DNA from: an uncultured Actinomyces sp.
GTDB lineage: Bacteria > Actinomycetota > Actinomycetes > Actinomycetales > Actinomycetaceae
Direction of reading: 5' to 3'
Assembly: GCA_900554605.1 (NCBI GenBank)
Contig: USHU01000018.1
Location: forward strand, 1-12,062
Length of the DNA: 12,062 bases
Shown here piece by piece: positions 1 through 6,566 of the stretch (its first letter is position 1; each line of letters starts with the position of its first letter). Both the position numbers and the translations under genes were made by a program. The notes beneath the pieces are model-generated. The model was not told the origin of the DNA. It was given only the letters and a program-made list of their open reading frames with translations, and ran no database searches.

Positions 1-1
1 T

Positions 2-613
2 TCAACGTGGTACGCCTTTGGCCCGTCACTGAAAGCGGTATCGCTCCGCGTGGTGGCAGCCGTCATCTGCACCATGACAATTGCTCTTTTACTCAGCATC
101 CGCATGCCGTCTCTGACGGCGGTTTTGCGTCAGAGCGAGTCGGATGACTCCTGTGAGTGTTCACATGGTTGCGGAGCCCACGCGGCGCACGCTACGCGAG
201 GGCGTTTTTCTTCATTTTCTTCCGCGTCGGCCTCGGCCTTCCTGCGCGTCGTGCCCTATATGTTGATCGGAGCCGCACTCTCCAGCGTCATCCAGGGGCT
301 TCTCCCTGCTGGCTTTATGACGGGACATACTTCCTCATATGTGTCCATTGCCGTTGCAATGTTGATGGCTTTTGTACTCTCTCAGTGCTCATCATCCGAT
401 GCGATCGTGGCGAGGAGCATGACAAGGTTTCTTCCCCCAGGCGCGCTCATGACCTTCATGCTCATGGGCCCCATGCTTGATGTGAAGAACGTCTTCATGT
501 TGTCAGCCGTTTTCTCGACGCGCTTTACTCTTCGCATCTGCGCAACCATCACCGCAGTTGTTGCGCTGGCCGGTCTTGTCTTGACCTGGTGGGGCTTGGG
601 AGGTGCATTGTGA
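2..613 (+). CDS. Permease of the YraQ/YcgR family (ArsP_1/DUF318), 3' part only
   Basis: The reading frame is open to the left edge of the window, so the start lies outside and only the last 203 residues are seen. It is an integral membrane protein of the UPF0718/ArsP_1-type permease family, whose members are predicted to move metals, metalloids or other small solutes; the substrate here is unknown. Visible signs are hydrophobic segments at about residues 17-33, 80-100, 112-128, 146-170 and 178-198 of the visible part, the family-type motif CSSSDAIVA (from residue 129) and GPMLDVKN (156-163). Between two membrane segments sits a Cys/His-rich loop (C51, C53, H55, C57, H60, H63) that could bind a metal. 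The stop codon overlaps the GTG start of the next gene by four bases, which pairs it with the TIGR03943 protein, as is usual for this family. The family call is confident; substrate and direction of transport are open. Confidence 0.85.
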   Translation, partial: STWYAFGPSLKAVSLRVVAAVICTMTIALLLSIRMPSLTAVLRQSESDDSCECSHGCGAHAAHATRGRFSSFSSASASAFLRVVPYMLIGAALSSVIQGLLPAGFMTGHTSSYVSIAVAMLMAFVLSQCSSSDAIVARSMTRFLPPGALMTFMLMGPMLDVKNVFMLSAVFSTRFTLRICATITAVVALAGLVLTWWGLGGAL

Positions 614-1341
614 GGGCACGCGCTTTGATCTTTGCGCTCGCTGCAGTGAGCTTAGGCTTCCTCTTCCTTTCGAGGCGTTGGGTCTATTTCTTCCCGCCTC
701 GTTTCCTTCCGCTGATCATTTTCTTGTGTGTCGTCTTCATTGTGTGGGCCGTTGTCGACCTTCGTGCACGTAGTCAGGAAAAACATACTCACCGAACAGG
801 CGTGAATGCGGCGTATCTTCTTATTCCAGTCCTTGCCTGGTCCCTGCCTTTTTCTCTGGCCCCCTCGAGTTTCCTTGGGTCAACGAGTTCAGCGAGCGCT
901 ATTTCACCGACGCCCATCCCTTCATCTTCAGATGCTTCTTCCGCAGCACACTTCCACGCCGACCGCGTGATCGACACGAACAATTACTACGACAGCGTCA
1001 TCGATATGGTGACCCACCCCGATCAGTGGGATGGCAAAACAATTGAAGTATCTGGCTTCGTTTTACCCAAAGATAAAGCATCCTCGGAGGCAGGGATGCC
1101 GCCATTCGGTCCGGATGACACTTTCGGCTTATCCCGGATGACCATGTGGTGCTGTGCAGCCGATGCTTACGCCTTGGGTTTTGCGGTGAATAACACGACC
1201 TCATTCGCGCCGCAGGCTGATCAATGGGTTCGCATCCAAGGAACCTTAGAAGTTCGTAACTCAAAAGCTCTCTATCTGAAAGCGACGAGTATTACGCCGA
1301 TTAGTCCGCCCGATAGCCCCTTCGTCTACGAAAAGAAGTAG
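610..1341 (+). CDS. TIGR03943/DUF1980 family putative permease subunit (YcgQ-like)
   Basis: A 243-residue membrane protein, the standard partner of YcgR/YraQ-type permeases. Three hydrophobic segments lie at about residues 4-20, 32-50 and 67-84. A Ser/Pro-rich linker follows, then an extracytoplasmic domain from about residue 110 to the end. That domain carries the family hallmark MWCCAAD (Cys181, Cys182, Asp185), within a fold that resembles OB-type domains ('GKTIEVSGFV', 'WVRIQGTLEV'). The GTG at 610 is chosen because a GGGAGG ribosome site lies six bases upstream and because the start overlaps the permease stop (GTGA), implying translational coupling. A GTG seven codons earlier (589) is possible but has no such site. 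Some homologues sit near zinc-homeostasis genes, so a metal-related role is a reasonable guess; nothing in the window proves it. The stop codon lies inside the stem of the downstream hairpin. Confidence 0.85.
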   Translation: MRARALIFALAAVSLGFLFLSRRWVYFFPPRFLPLIIFLCVVFIVWAVVDLRARSQEKHTHRTGVNAAYLLIPVLAWSLPFSLAPSSFLGSTSSASAISPTPIPSSSDASSAAHFHADRVIDTNNYYDSVIDMVTHPDQWDGKTIEVSGFVLPKDKASSEAGMPPFGPDDTFGLSRMTMWCCAADAYALGFAVNNTTSFAPQADQWVRIQGTLEVRNSKALYLKATSITPISPPDSPFVYEKK

Positions 1342-1379
1342 GGGTGCCCAGACGCCATGTCGACGTCGAGCACCCCTAC
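1338..1379 (-). terminator. Hairpin terminator between convergent genes
   Basis: A perfect 10-bp inverted repeat, GTAGGGGTGC (1338-1347) with GCACCCCTAC (1370-1379), has a 22-base loop that itself contains GACG/CGTC (1351-1354 with 1364-1367). Read on the - strand the stem is followed by TTCTTTTC, a fair U-rich tail, so it best serves the leftward Gly-rich gene. On the + strand there is no U-run, although the hairpin could still slow or protect the rightward transcript, whose stop codon (1339-1341) is part of the stem. Confidence 0.6.
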
Positions 1380-1392
1380 CAGGAGTTGCTCA

Positions 1393-2082
1393 TTACTTAG
1401 ACGAGGAATCAGAATTTTGGGAGTCAGGGCTTTGAGAAGAGTTCTCAGTAGCCTTCTTCTTTGCAGTTGAGTTCTCGGATCCCTTCTTGGGGGAGCCGTT
1501 CTGAGCTCCCGGACCACCCTGGCCCTGCTGAGCGCCGGGGCCACCCTGACCGCCAGGCATACCCTGCTGACCATTCTGACCCTGCTGACCGCCTGGCATA
1601 CCTTGTCCGCCGGGGCCACCCTGGCCCTGCTGACCTCCAGGACCGCCTTGGCCACCGGGCATACCCTGCTGGCCATTCTGACCACCTGGCATGCCTTGTC
1701 CGCCGGGGCCACCCTGGCCCTGCTGGCCTCCAGGACCGCCTTGGCCCGGCTGTCCGGGCACCGCCTGCGATTGCTGCGTCGGAGCGGGAGAGGCCACCGA
1801 ACTTGTTGCCCAACCTGCGCCAAAACCTGCAACCAAGAAAGCCGCTGCAGCACCGGCGGCTACTGCCTTCTTCTTCCACGAGGGCTTTGCTGAGGCCTCG
1901 CGAGAGACAACCTCATCAGCGGGAAGCCAAGCACCTTCATAGGTTCCATCTTCCTTCTGATAGGCCACGTTCACATAGGTCGTCTTGTCGGCATGAGTAT
2001 CGTGTGCCTGCGCATCCTGGGCCTGTGTATCGATGACTCGAGTCTCGTCCAGGTGGTCCTTGTTCATATCTTCTGCACTCAT
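1393..2082 (-). CDS. Single-pass membrane protein with collagen-like Gly/Gln/Pro repeat
   Basis: A 229-residue protein I do not recognise as a named family. In order: a charged cytoplasmic head (1-70) containing 'TYVNVAYQKEDGTYEGAWLPADEV'-like sequence in two parts (YVNVAYQKEDG, YEGAWLPADE); KKK at 70-72; one Ala/Gly/Val-rich membrane segment (73-92); a Ser/Thr/Pro/Gln linker; Gly/Gln/Pro/Met repeats (about 109-196); and a Lys/Ser/Asn-rich polar tail ending in SSSK. The positive charges before the membrane segment predict a cytoplasmic N-terminus and an exported C-terminal repeat, so it may be wall-embedded. There is no LPXTG. The ATG at 2082 has AAAGGA six bases upstream; an ATG two codons earlier (2088) with GAGG upstream is equally credible. 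It is transcribed divergently from the sulfatase operon and ends at the 1338-1379 hairpin. Function unknown; a cell-surface or wall-spacing role is inference. Confidence 0.75.
   Translation of the reverse strand: MSAEDMNKDHLDETRVIDTQAQDAQAHDTHADKTTYVNVAYQKEDGTYEGAWLPADEVVSREASAKPSWKKKAVAAGAAAAFLVAGFGAGWATSSVASPAPTQQSQAVPGQPGQGGPGGQQGQGGPGGQGMPGGQNGQQGMPGGQGGPGGQQGQGGPGGQGMPGGQQGQNGQQGMPGGQGGPGAQQGQGGPGAQNGSPKKGSENSTAKKKATENSSQSPDSQNSDSSSK
1495..1740 (-). repeat. In-frame tandem repeats of 93 and 102 bp coding Gly/Gln/Pro units
   Basis: Inside the gene above, a unit beginning GGPGGQQGQGGPGGQGMPGG is present as 31 residues (115-145, bases 1648-1740), then 34 residues (146-179, bases 1546-1647), then a degenerate partial copy (180-196, bases 1495-1545) in which Ala replaces Gly. 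The DNA copies are near-identical: CCTTGTCCGCCGGGGCC occurs at 1601 and 1694, exactly 93 bases apart, and CCACCCTGGCCCTGCTGA at 1514 and 1616, 102 bases apart. The spacing stays a multiple of three, so copy-number change would keep the frame. Shorter sub-repeats (GGQ, GMPGGQ) suggest growth by slippage. Confidence 0.85.
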
Positions 2083-2339
2083 GTGCATTCCTTTCCTCTG
2101 GGGCATCCGCCCTGTCGTCTTGGTCTTCAAGGTATGGACCACCTCTATGTCTGTTTTATGTCGCACCTGAGGTTTTCCTGTGAGGAGAAAGCATTCAACT
2201 ATGGCGTAGCTCACAGAAATTAATTTTGTCCACACCAACGCCCAAAATTCACTCGGCGATAGCGTGTAAGTGCCTCAAAGATGAGGCATCACGGATCAAT
2301 CCGATGAGTTCATTCCTCTCCCCTTTTAGGACGGACCTC
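2083..2339. promoter_or_regulatory. Divergent intergenic region with leaders of both flanking genes
   Basis: About 250 bases separate the leftward Gly-rich gene from the rightward MFS gene, so both promoters should lie here. I see no strong sigma-70 pair. The best + strand candidate is the TANNNT-type hexamer TAGCGT (2260-2265), whose predicted transcript would start at the palindrome at 2271. AGGA at 2328-2331 is the ribosome site of the MFS gene. No convincing small gene is present. Confidence 0.45.
2271..2288. promoter_or_regulatory. 18-bp perfect palindrome, candidate operator of the sulfatase operon
   Basis: TGCCTCA-AAGA-TGAGGCA has two perfect 7-base half-sites around a 4-base centre, 51 bases before the ATG of the first operon gene. 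It lies just downstream of the possible -10 hexamer at 2260-2265. Size, symmetry and position suit a dimeric repressor, the obvious candidate being the ROK protein encoded third in the operon. It could also form a small hairpin in the 5' leader. Assignment to a regulator is inference. Confidence 0.45.
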
Positions 2340-3800
2340 ATGTCAACCTCACGTACGACTGTTCCGCTGACCGAAGCCCAACGTCGGGCGCGGAAATACG
2401 CCACTTTCCTTGCACTCATTGCAACCTTGGGCCCCTTCTTCTACGGATTCGAAGGAATGGTCCTCAACGCCGCAATTAAAGCCGTCGGCACCACCTTCCA
2501 CCTTGGCCCATTCCTCCAGGGCGTTGCCGGCGCGGCCGGTGTTATCGGCGGCCTCATTGGCGCACTTGGAGCGGGACGCATTTCCGACAAGATCGGCCGC
2601 AAAACAACCCTGATGTGGGTTGGTCCCTTCCTCCTCTTCGAAGCGCTCCTTGGTCCCCTCTCACCAATTCTGGGAAACTTCGGATACCCCTTCCTCCTCC
2701 TCACCCGCATTGTCGGCGGCATTGGTTTTGGTGCAGCAACCACCGTTGCACCCGGATATGTCGCAGAAATTGCACCGGCTGATATCCGAGGCCGTCTGAT
2801 TGGCTTCCGTCAGCTGGCCATCATCCTCGGCCTTTTCTTCGCCGGCCTCATCAATATGGGTGTCGTACGCCTGACCGGCGGTGCTGCGAAGCCCGCCTTC
2901 TGGGGACTGCAGACCTGGCAGGTCCTTTTCGCATGCCTCATCATCCCTGCTCTTCTCTTCGTGATCTTCACGGCCCAAATGCCCGAGTCGCCTCGTTACC
3001 TTGTGTCGGTCGGAAAGACTGCAGAAGCTGAGGCTGTCCTTGCAAAGGTCAGCGGTGAAGACGATCCCGCAGCACGCGTCAAAGCAATCGCCGCGTCAAT
3101 GGAAGAAACCGGCGGACGCAAGCTCAGCATTGGCGAAATCTTCTCCTCGAAGTGGCGCGGGCTGGTATTGGTCGGCATGATGATCGCCGCATTCCAGCAG
3201 CTCACGGGCATCAACGGCGTCTTCTTCTACTCGAACTCCCTCTTCGCAGCAGTGGGATTCAACGAATCAATGGCCCTGCAGCAGACCCTGCTCATCACGG
3301 GCTTCAAGATCGTCGGTGTTGTCTCCGGCATTCTTCTTGTCGACCATGTGGGACGCAAGCGGATGCTTATCTACGGAGGCACCCTGATCTTTGTCTCTCT
3401 GGGCGTCGTTGCAACCGTCTTCACCCTGGCACCCGTTGTCGATGGGAAGCCCGACGTTGCAGACAACCCGGTATTGGCCTTCCTCGCGGTTGCGGCCCTG
3501 TGCACCTTCTTGCTGGGCTTCACCTCCTCGTGGGGACCGATCTTCTCGATCGTTATGGGCGAAATGTTCCCCAACTCCATTCGCGGTGGTGCAATGTCCA
3601 TGGCCTCGGGCGCTGACTTCTTCGTCAACTTCCTTGTGGTCTTGCTCTTCCCATTCTTGATCTCGTGGTCGCCGGCAGGCACCTACTGGATCTACTGCGC
3701 GTTCGGTGTCCTTGCCGTCATCTTCACAGCAAAGTACCTGAAGGAAACCACCGGCACCGAACTCGAAGACATGGACAAGCTCGCCGCTGCCGAGAAGTGA
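2340..3800 (+). CDS. MFS transporter, sugar porter family; first gene of sulfatase operon
   Basis: A 486-residue, 12-helix proton-coupled sugar transporter of the inner membrane. The sugar-porter signatures are all present: GRISDKIGRK (79-88) between helices 2 and 3, PESPRYLV (215-222) after helix 6, QQLTGIN (286-292) in helix 7, DHVGRKR (335-341) between helices 8 and 9, and LKETTGTELED near the C-terminus in place of PETKG. The ATG at 2340 is chosen because AGGA (2328-2331) precedes it and the family N-terminus (TEAQRRARKYATFLALIATL) begins just inside. The frame is open 38 codons further upstream, but that stretch has no ribosome site and no family-like sequence. The sulfatase follows 10 bases downstream and lacks a signal peptide, so this carrier most likely imports the sulfated substrate intact. 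Substrate identity, probably a sulfated monosaccharide or similar, is inference. Confidence 0.9.
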   Translation: MSTSRTTVPLTEAQRRARKYATFLALIATLGPFFYGFEGMVLNAAIKAVGTTFHLGPFLQGVAGAAGVIGGLIGALGAGRISDKIGRKTTLMWVGPFLLFEALLGPLSPILGNFGYPFLLLTRIVGGIGFGAATTVAPGYVAEIAPADIRGRLIGFRQLAIILGLFFAGLINMGVVRLTGGAAKPAFWGLQTWQVLFACLIIPALLFVIFTAQMPESPRYLVSVGKTAEAEAVLAKVSGEDDPAARVKAIAASMEETGGRKLSIGEIFSSKWRGLVLVGMMIAAFQQLTGINGVFFYSNSLFAAVGFNESMALQQTLLITGFKIVGVVSGILLVDHVGRKRMLIYGGTLIFVSLGVVATVFTLAPVVDGKPDVADNPVLAFLAVAALCTFLLGFTSSWGPIFSIVMGEMFPNSIRGGAMSMASGADFFVNFLVVLLFPFLISWSPAGTYWIYCAFGVLAVIFTAKYLKETTGTELEDMDKLAAAEK

Positions 3801-3810
3801 AAGGACCATC

Positions 3811-5340
3811 ATGTCTGACACATACGAACGCTCCAGTGACATCCCGGACAATGTCCGCAATGTCCTGGTGATCATGACCGACCAGCATCGCACGGATACC
3901 ATCGGCTGCCTGGGCAACCCCCACGCCCAAACTCCCGTCATTGATGAGATGGGGCGCAACGGTTTTGCCTTCACCAACTGCTTCACTCCCACCGCAATCT
4001 GCACACCCGCACGCGCCTCACTTCTGACAGGAAAGCGCCCCGGAAAGCACCTGGTGCTGGCCAATCCTGAATGGAACATCGCCTACCAGACGATGATCCC
4101 CCTGGGGACCTGGACCTATACTCAGGCACTCCGCGATGCGGGCTACAACGTAGGCATCGTCGGAAAGTACCACTGTGGGGCGAACCTCCCCGACAAGTTC
4201 GGTGCAGACGACGATACCTACTGGGGCGCCGAAAACCCTGTTGCCAACGAGAAGTACGTCGCATGGCTCAACGAACACGGACTTCCGCCAGTTAGCGCAC
4301 ATGACTTTTGGCGAGGAAAGCTCCCCGGTGGCCGCGACGGACACATCATTGCTGCACGCCTCGACCAACCTGAAGAGGCGACCTTCGAGCGTTTCCTGGC
4401 TGATCGCGCGATTGAGAAGCTACGCGAATATGCGGCCGATTGGAAGGAAAACGGACAGCCCTTCAGCCTGGACGTCCACTTCTTTGGCCCGCACCTTCCC
4501 TACTTCCTCCCCGATGAATGGTTCGACTTGATCGATCCAAACGATGTCACCTTGCCCGAAAACTTCGGTGACTCGCTCATCGGTAAACCGCAGATCCAGC
4601 AGAACTACGCAACTTATTGGTCAACGTCCTCCTTCGATAACGACCAGTGGAAGAAACTCATCGCGGTCTACTGGGGATACGTCGCCATGATTGACTTCGA
4701 AATCGGTCGAATCATGGATGTGGCGCGTGAACTGGGAATTCTCGATGACACCGCAGTCTTCTTCTGCGCAGACCACGGAGAATTCACCGGCTCCCACCGC
4801 CTCAACGACAAGGGCCCGATGATGTACGACGATATCTACAACGTCCCCTTCATCGCACACATCCCCGGGGTTTCTGCGGTCGGCCAATCCGACGCCTTCG
4901 TGTCTTTGATCGATCTTCCCGCAACCGTCCTCGATATCGCTGGCCTCGATCCAGCCCTTGTTGAAGACGGCCGCTCGATCGTTGACCTCACGCGAGGCGA
5001 AGACGTGCCCGGTTGGCGTGAAGACATCGTCTGTGAATTCCACGGACACCACTTCCCGCTGCAACAACGAATGCTGCGTACCAAGGAGTTCAAGCTCGTC
5101 ATCTCACCGGAGTCGATCAATGAGCTCTACGATTTGAGAGTTGATCCCGCAGAGATGAACAATGTATACACAGTGCCTGTCTACGACGACATTCGCCGCG
5201 AACTCGCAACGAACCTATACCTCCAACTCCGCGAGCGCGGAGACCACTCCTTCGCAAAGTGGATGGCGGCCATGACGGACTTCGATATTCCGCTGGTCAA
5301 CACCGCCCGAAGCGATCTTGACGAGGTCATGGGTAAGTAA
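3811..5340 (+). CDS. Cytoplasmic type I (Cys-type) sulfatase
   Basis: A 509-residue arylsulfatase-superfamily enzyme that hydrolyses a sulfate ester using a formylglycine made from Cys64. The signature CTPARASLLTGKRPG starts at Cys64, with Arg68 and Lys75 in their expected places. Other active-site positions are Asp24 in MTDQHR (calcium), Lys119 and His121 in GKYHCG, Asp321-His322 in ADHGE (calcium) and Lys334 in NDKG. The N-terminus has no Sec, Tat or lipoprotein signal, unlike the many periplasmic or secreted sulfatases, so it acts in the cytoplasm. ATG 3811 has AAAGGA upstream and follows the MFS stop by 10 bases. Its Cys-type site needs the radical SAM maturase encoded two genes downstream. 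Overall it resembles the choline-sulfatase/N-sulfoglucosamine-sulfohydrolase-like group; gene context favours a sugar sulfate, but the substrate cannot be read from sequence. Confidence 0.93.
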   Translation: MSDTYERSSDIPDNVRNVLVIMTDQHRTDTIGCLGNPHAQTPVIDEMGRNGFAFTNCFTPTAICTPARASLLTGKRPGKHLVLANPEWNIAYQTMIPLGTWTYTQALRDAGYNVGIVGKYHCGANLPDKFGADDDTYWGAENPVANEKYVAWLNEHGLPPVSAHDFWRGKLPGGRDGHIIAARLDQPEEATFERFLADRAIEKLREYAADWKENGQPFSLDVHFFGPHLPYFLPDEWFDLIDPNDVTLPENFGDSLIGKPQIQQNYATYWSTSSFDNDQWKKLIAVYWGYVAMIDFEIGRIMDVARELGILDDTAVFFCADHGEFTGSHRLNDKGPMMYDDIYNVPFIAHIPGVSAVGQSDAFVSLIDLPATVLDIAGLDPALVEDGRSIVDLTRGEDVPGWREDIVCEFHGHHFPLQQRMLRTKEFKLVISPESINELYDLRVDPAEMNNVYTVPVYDDIRRELATNLYLQLRERGDHSFAKWMAAMTDFDIPLVNTARSDLDEVMGK

Positions 5341-5349
5341 CACGCCTTC

Positions 5350-5386
5350 GGTGTGGGCCTTCCGGGGCGTGCGGGAGGCCCACACC
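5350..5386 (+). terminator. Strong hairpin between sulfatase and ROK genes, possible attenuator
   Basis: A perfect 11-bp inverted repeat, GGTGTGGGCCT (5350-5360) with AGGCCCACACC (5376-5386), encloses a 15-base G-rich loop. It begins 10 bases after the sulfatase stop and ends 22 bases before the ROK start. No U-run follows on either strand, so it is not a textbook intrinsic terminator. It may be a partial terminator or an mRNA-stabilising 3' end that lowers expression of the regulator, maturase and exporter relative to transporter and sulfatase. Confidence 0.55.
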
Positions 5387-5408
5387 ACACAGCATCAAAG
5401 GAGAGGAC

Positions 5409-6566
5409 ATGGACTACGATCTTCACGCCGCCGTGCCCTCTTTGGAAGACCAGATCACCAGTTATCTTGGCGAAAATCCCCCTGCGTCACGTGCAGAGCT
5501 TTGCGAGGCTCTTGGGGTTTCAAGAACAACGCTGGGGCGTGCGATCACAAAACTCATCGATGCACACGCTGTTATTTCCCTCAAGGGAGACGAAAAGACT
5601 GGAGCAGGCCGCCCTTCAACTCTTTTCACATCAGCACGCTCATGTGCGTACTCGGTCGGCATTGTCATTAGCCGAGCGTCTTTCGCTGGAGTCCTCCTCA
5701 ACCGAGGCGGCGATGTCCTCGTCGCACAATCGCTTCCGGCCACGCATCCCATCAGCTATCTTGAGGCACTAGACGCCATAGGGGCACTCCTACTTGAGCG
5801 CGCGCGCACCCGCGGCATCATTACCGACTATGTACGCACCATCGGGGTTGGTCTCCCCGTCCCCATGGGCTCAAATGTTTCCCACCCGCCGCATTCCCCC
5901 TACCCCAGCCGCGAGAGCATCACCGAGATCATTTCGCGCCGTTGGAAGGGAAATATTCTTATCGATACAACTGCTCGCCTCTGCGCTCTGAGCGAGGCAT
6001 TATGGGGCGCGGGACAGGGGTACCCATCCATCCTCTACGTTCGACTCTCCAACGGCATCGGTGCCAGCTTGGTAGTTTCATACCATCTATCTGGAGGAGA
6101 ACTCGGGTTCACAGGGGAACTGGGACATATGCGTGTCCCTGACGTTCACACCCCATGCGTATGCGGAAAAGAGGGGTGCCTGGAAACCCTTGCATCCATC
6201 CCCGCGCTCTGCGCTCAATGCGATGTTTCCTCTTTGAGCGAATTGGCAAGGAAAGTCAGCAATCAAGATTCCAGAACACTATCAATTCTCGAACATGCGA
6301 TGGAAGCAGTCGGGGCTTGCTGCGCAAACGCTGCTCTTCTCATCAACCCCCGTGCGATCATTGTGGCAGGGGAACTTCCCGAGGCGATCCCTGAGGTCTC
6401 CGATATGCTCGCCCACGGCCTCGAAAGAGAATTAATCCCCGCAATGAAATGGAATATCGACGTCGTCCGCGCCGAACTTGGACCGCTCGCCGCCGCACAA
6501 GCAGCTGCCTATGCGGCGACAACCACGGCCTCGTCAATCAAGAAGGAAAACGAGGGAACCCGATGA
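5409..6566 (+). CDS. ROK family transcriptional regulator (NagC/XylR type)
   Basis: A 385-residue protein with an N-terminal winged helix-turn-helix (about 12-72; recognition region ALGVSRTTLGRAI, then GAGRPS wing) and a C-terminal ROK sugar-binding domain (about 80-370). The ROK zinc site is intact: GELGH ending at His240, then CVCGKEGCLE (Cys250, Cys252, Cys257, Glu259). The kinase ATP loop is degenerate (GIVISRASF instead of DxGGT) and the position of the catalytic Asp reads DTTARLCALSEALWG instead of ENDANxxAxGE. This is therefore a sensor and not a sugar kinase, as in NagC and Mlc. AAAGGAGAGG just before ATG 5409 is a strong ribosome site. It probably represses the operon at the palindrome at 2271-2288 and is released by the imported or desulfated sugar; both points are inference. 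Its stop overlaps the maturase start (ATGA). Confidence 0.9.
   Translation: MDYDLHAAVPSLEDQITSYLGENPPASRAELCEALGVSRTTLGRAITKLIDAHAVISLKGDEKTGAGRPSTLFTSARSCAYSVGIVISRASFAGVLLNRGGDVLVAQSLPATHPISYLEALDAIGALLLERARTRGIITDYVRTIGVGLPVPMGSNVSHPPHSPYPSRESITEIISRRWKGNILIDTTARLCALSEALWGAGQGYPSILYVRLSNGIGASLVVSYHLSGGELGFTGELGHMRVPDVHTPCVCGKEGCLETLASIPALCAQCDVSSLSELARKVSNQDSRTLSILEHAMEAVGACCANAALLINPRAIIVAGELPEAIPEVSDMLAHGLERELIPAMKWNIDVVRAELGPLAAAQAAAYAATTTASSIKKENEGTR

Noticed and set aside
1495..1740. CRISPR-like spaced repeats
   Set aside because: The repeats are contiguous, in frame, of 93 and 102 bp and contain no unique spacers; they encode a peptide repeat.
1326..2036. Several long reading frames on both strands across the Gly-rich gene
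   Set aside because: They are by-products of the repetitive G+C-rich sequence, give low-complexity Pro/Arg/Ser strings, lack ribosome sites and conflict with the gene that has a clear head, membrane segment and tail.
2226..2339. N-terminal extension of the MFS protein to an upstream start
   Set aside because: No ribosome site, no sugar-porter similarity in the added residues, and it would cover the palindrome and presumed promoter.
3267..4079. 270-codon open frame antisense to the MFS and sulfatase genes
   Set aside because: It shadows two clearly conserved genes, its translation has no recognisable motif, and no ribosome site precedes it.
3811..5340. Sulfatase as a secreted enzyme
   Set aside because: The first 20 residues are charged and polar up to the first core strand (NVLVIMTD), with no signal peptide or lipobox.
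5409..6566. ROK protein as a sugar kinase that would phosphorylate the desulfated product
   Set aside because: The ATP loop and catalytic Asp are lost and a DNA-binding N-terminal domain is present, so it is a regulator.
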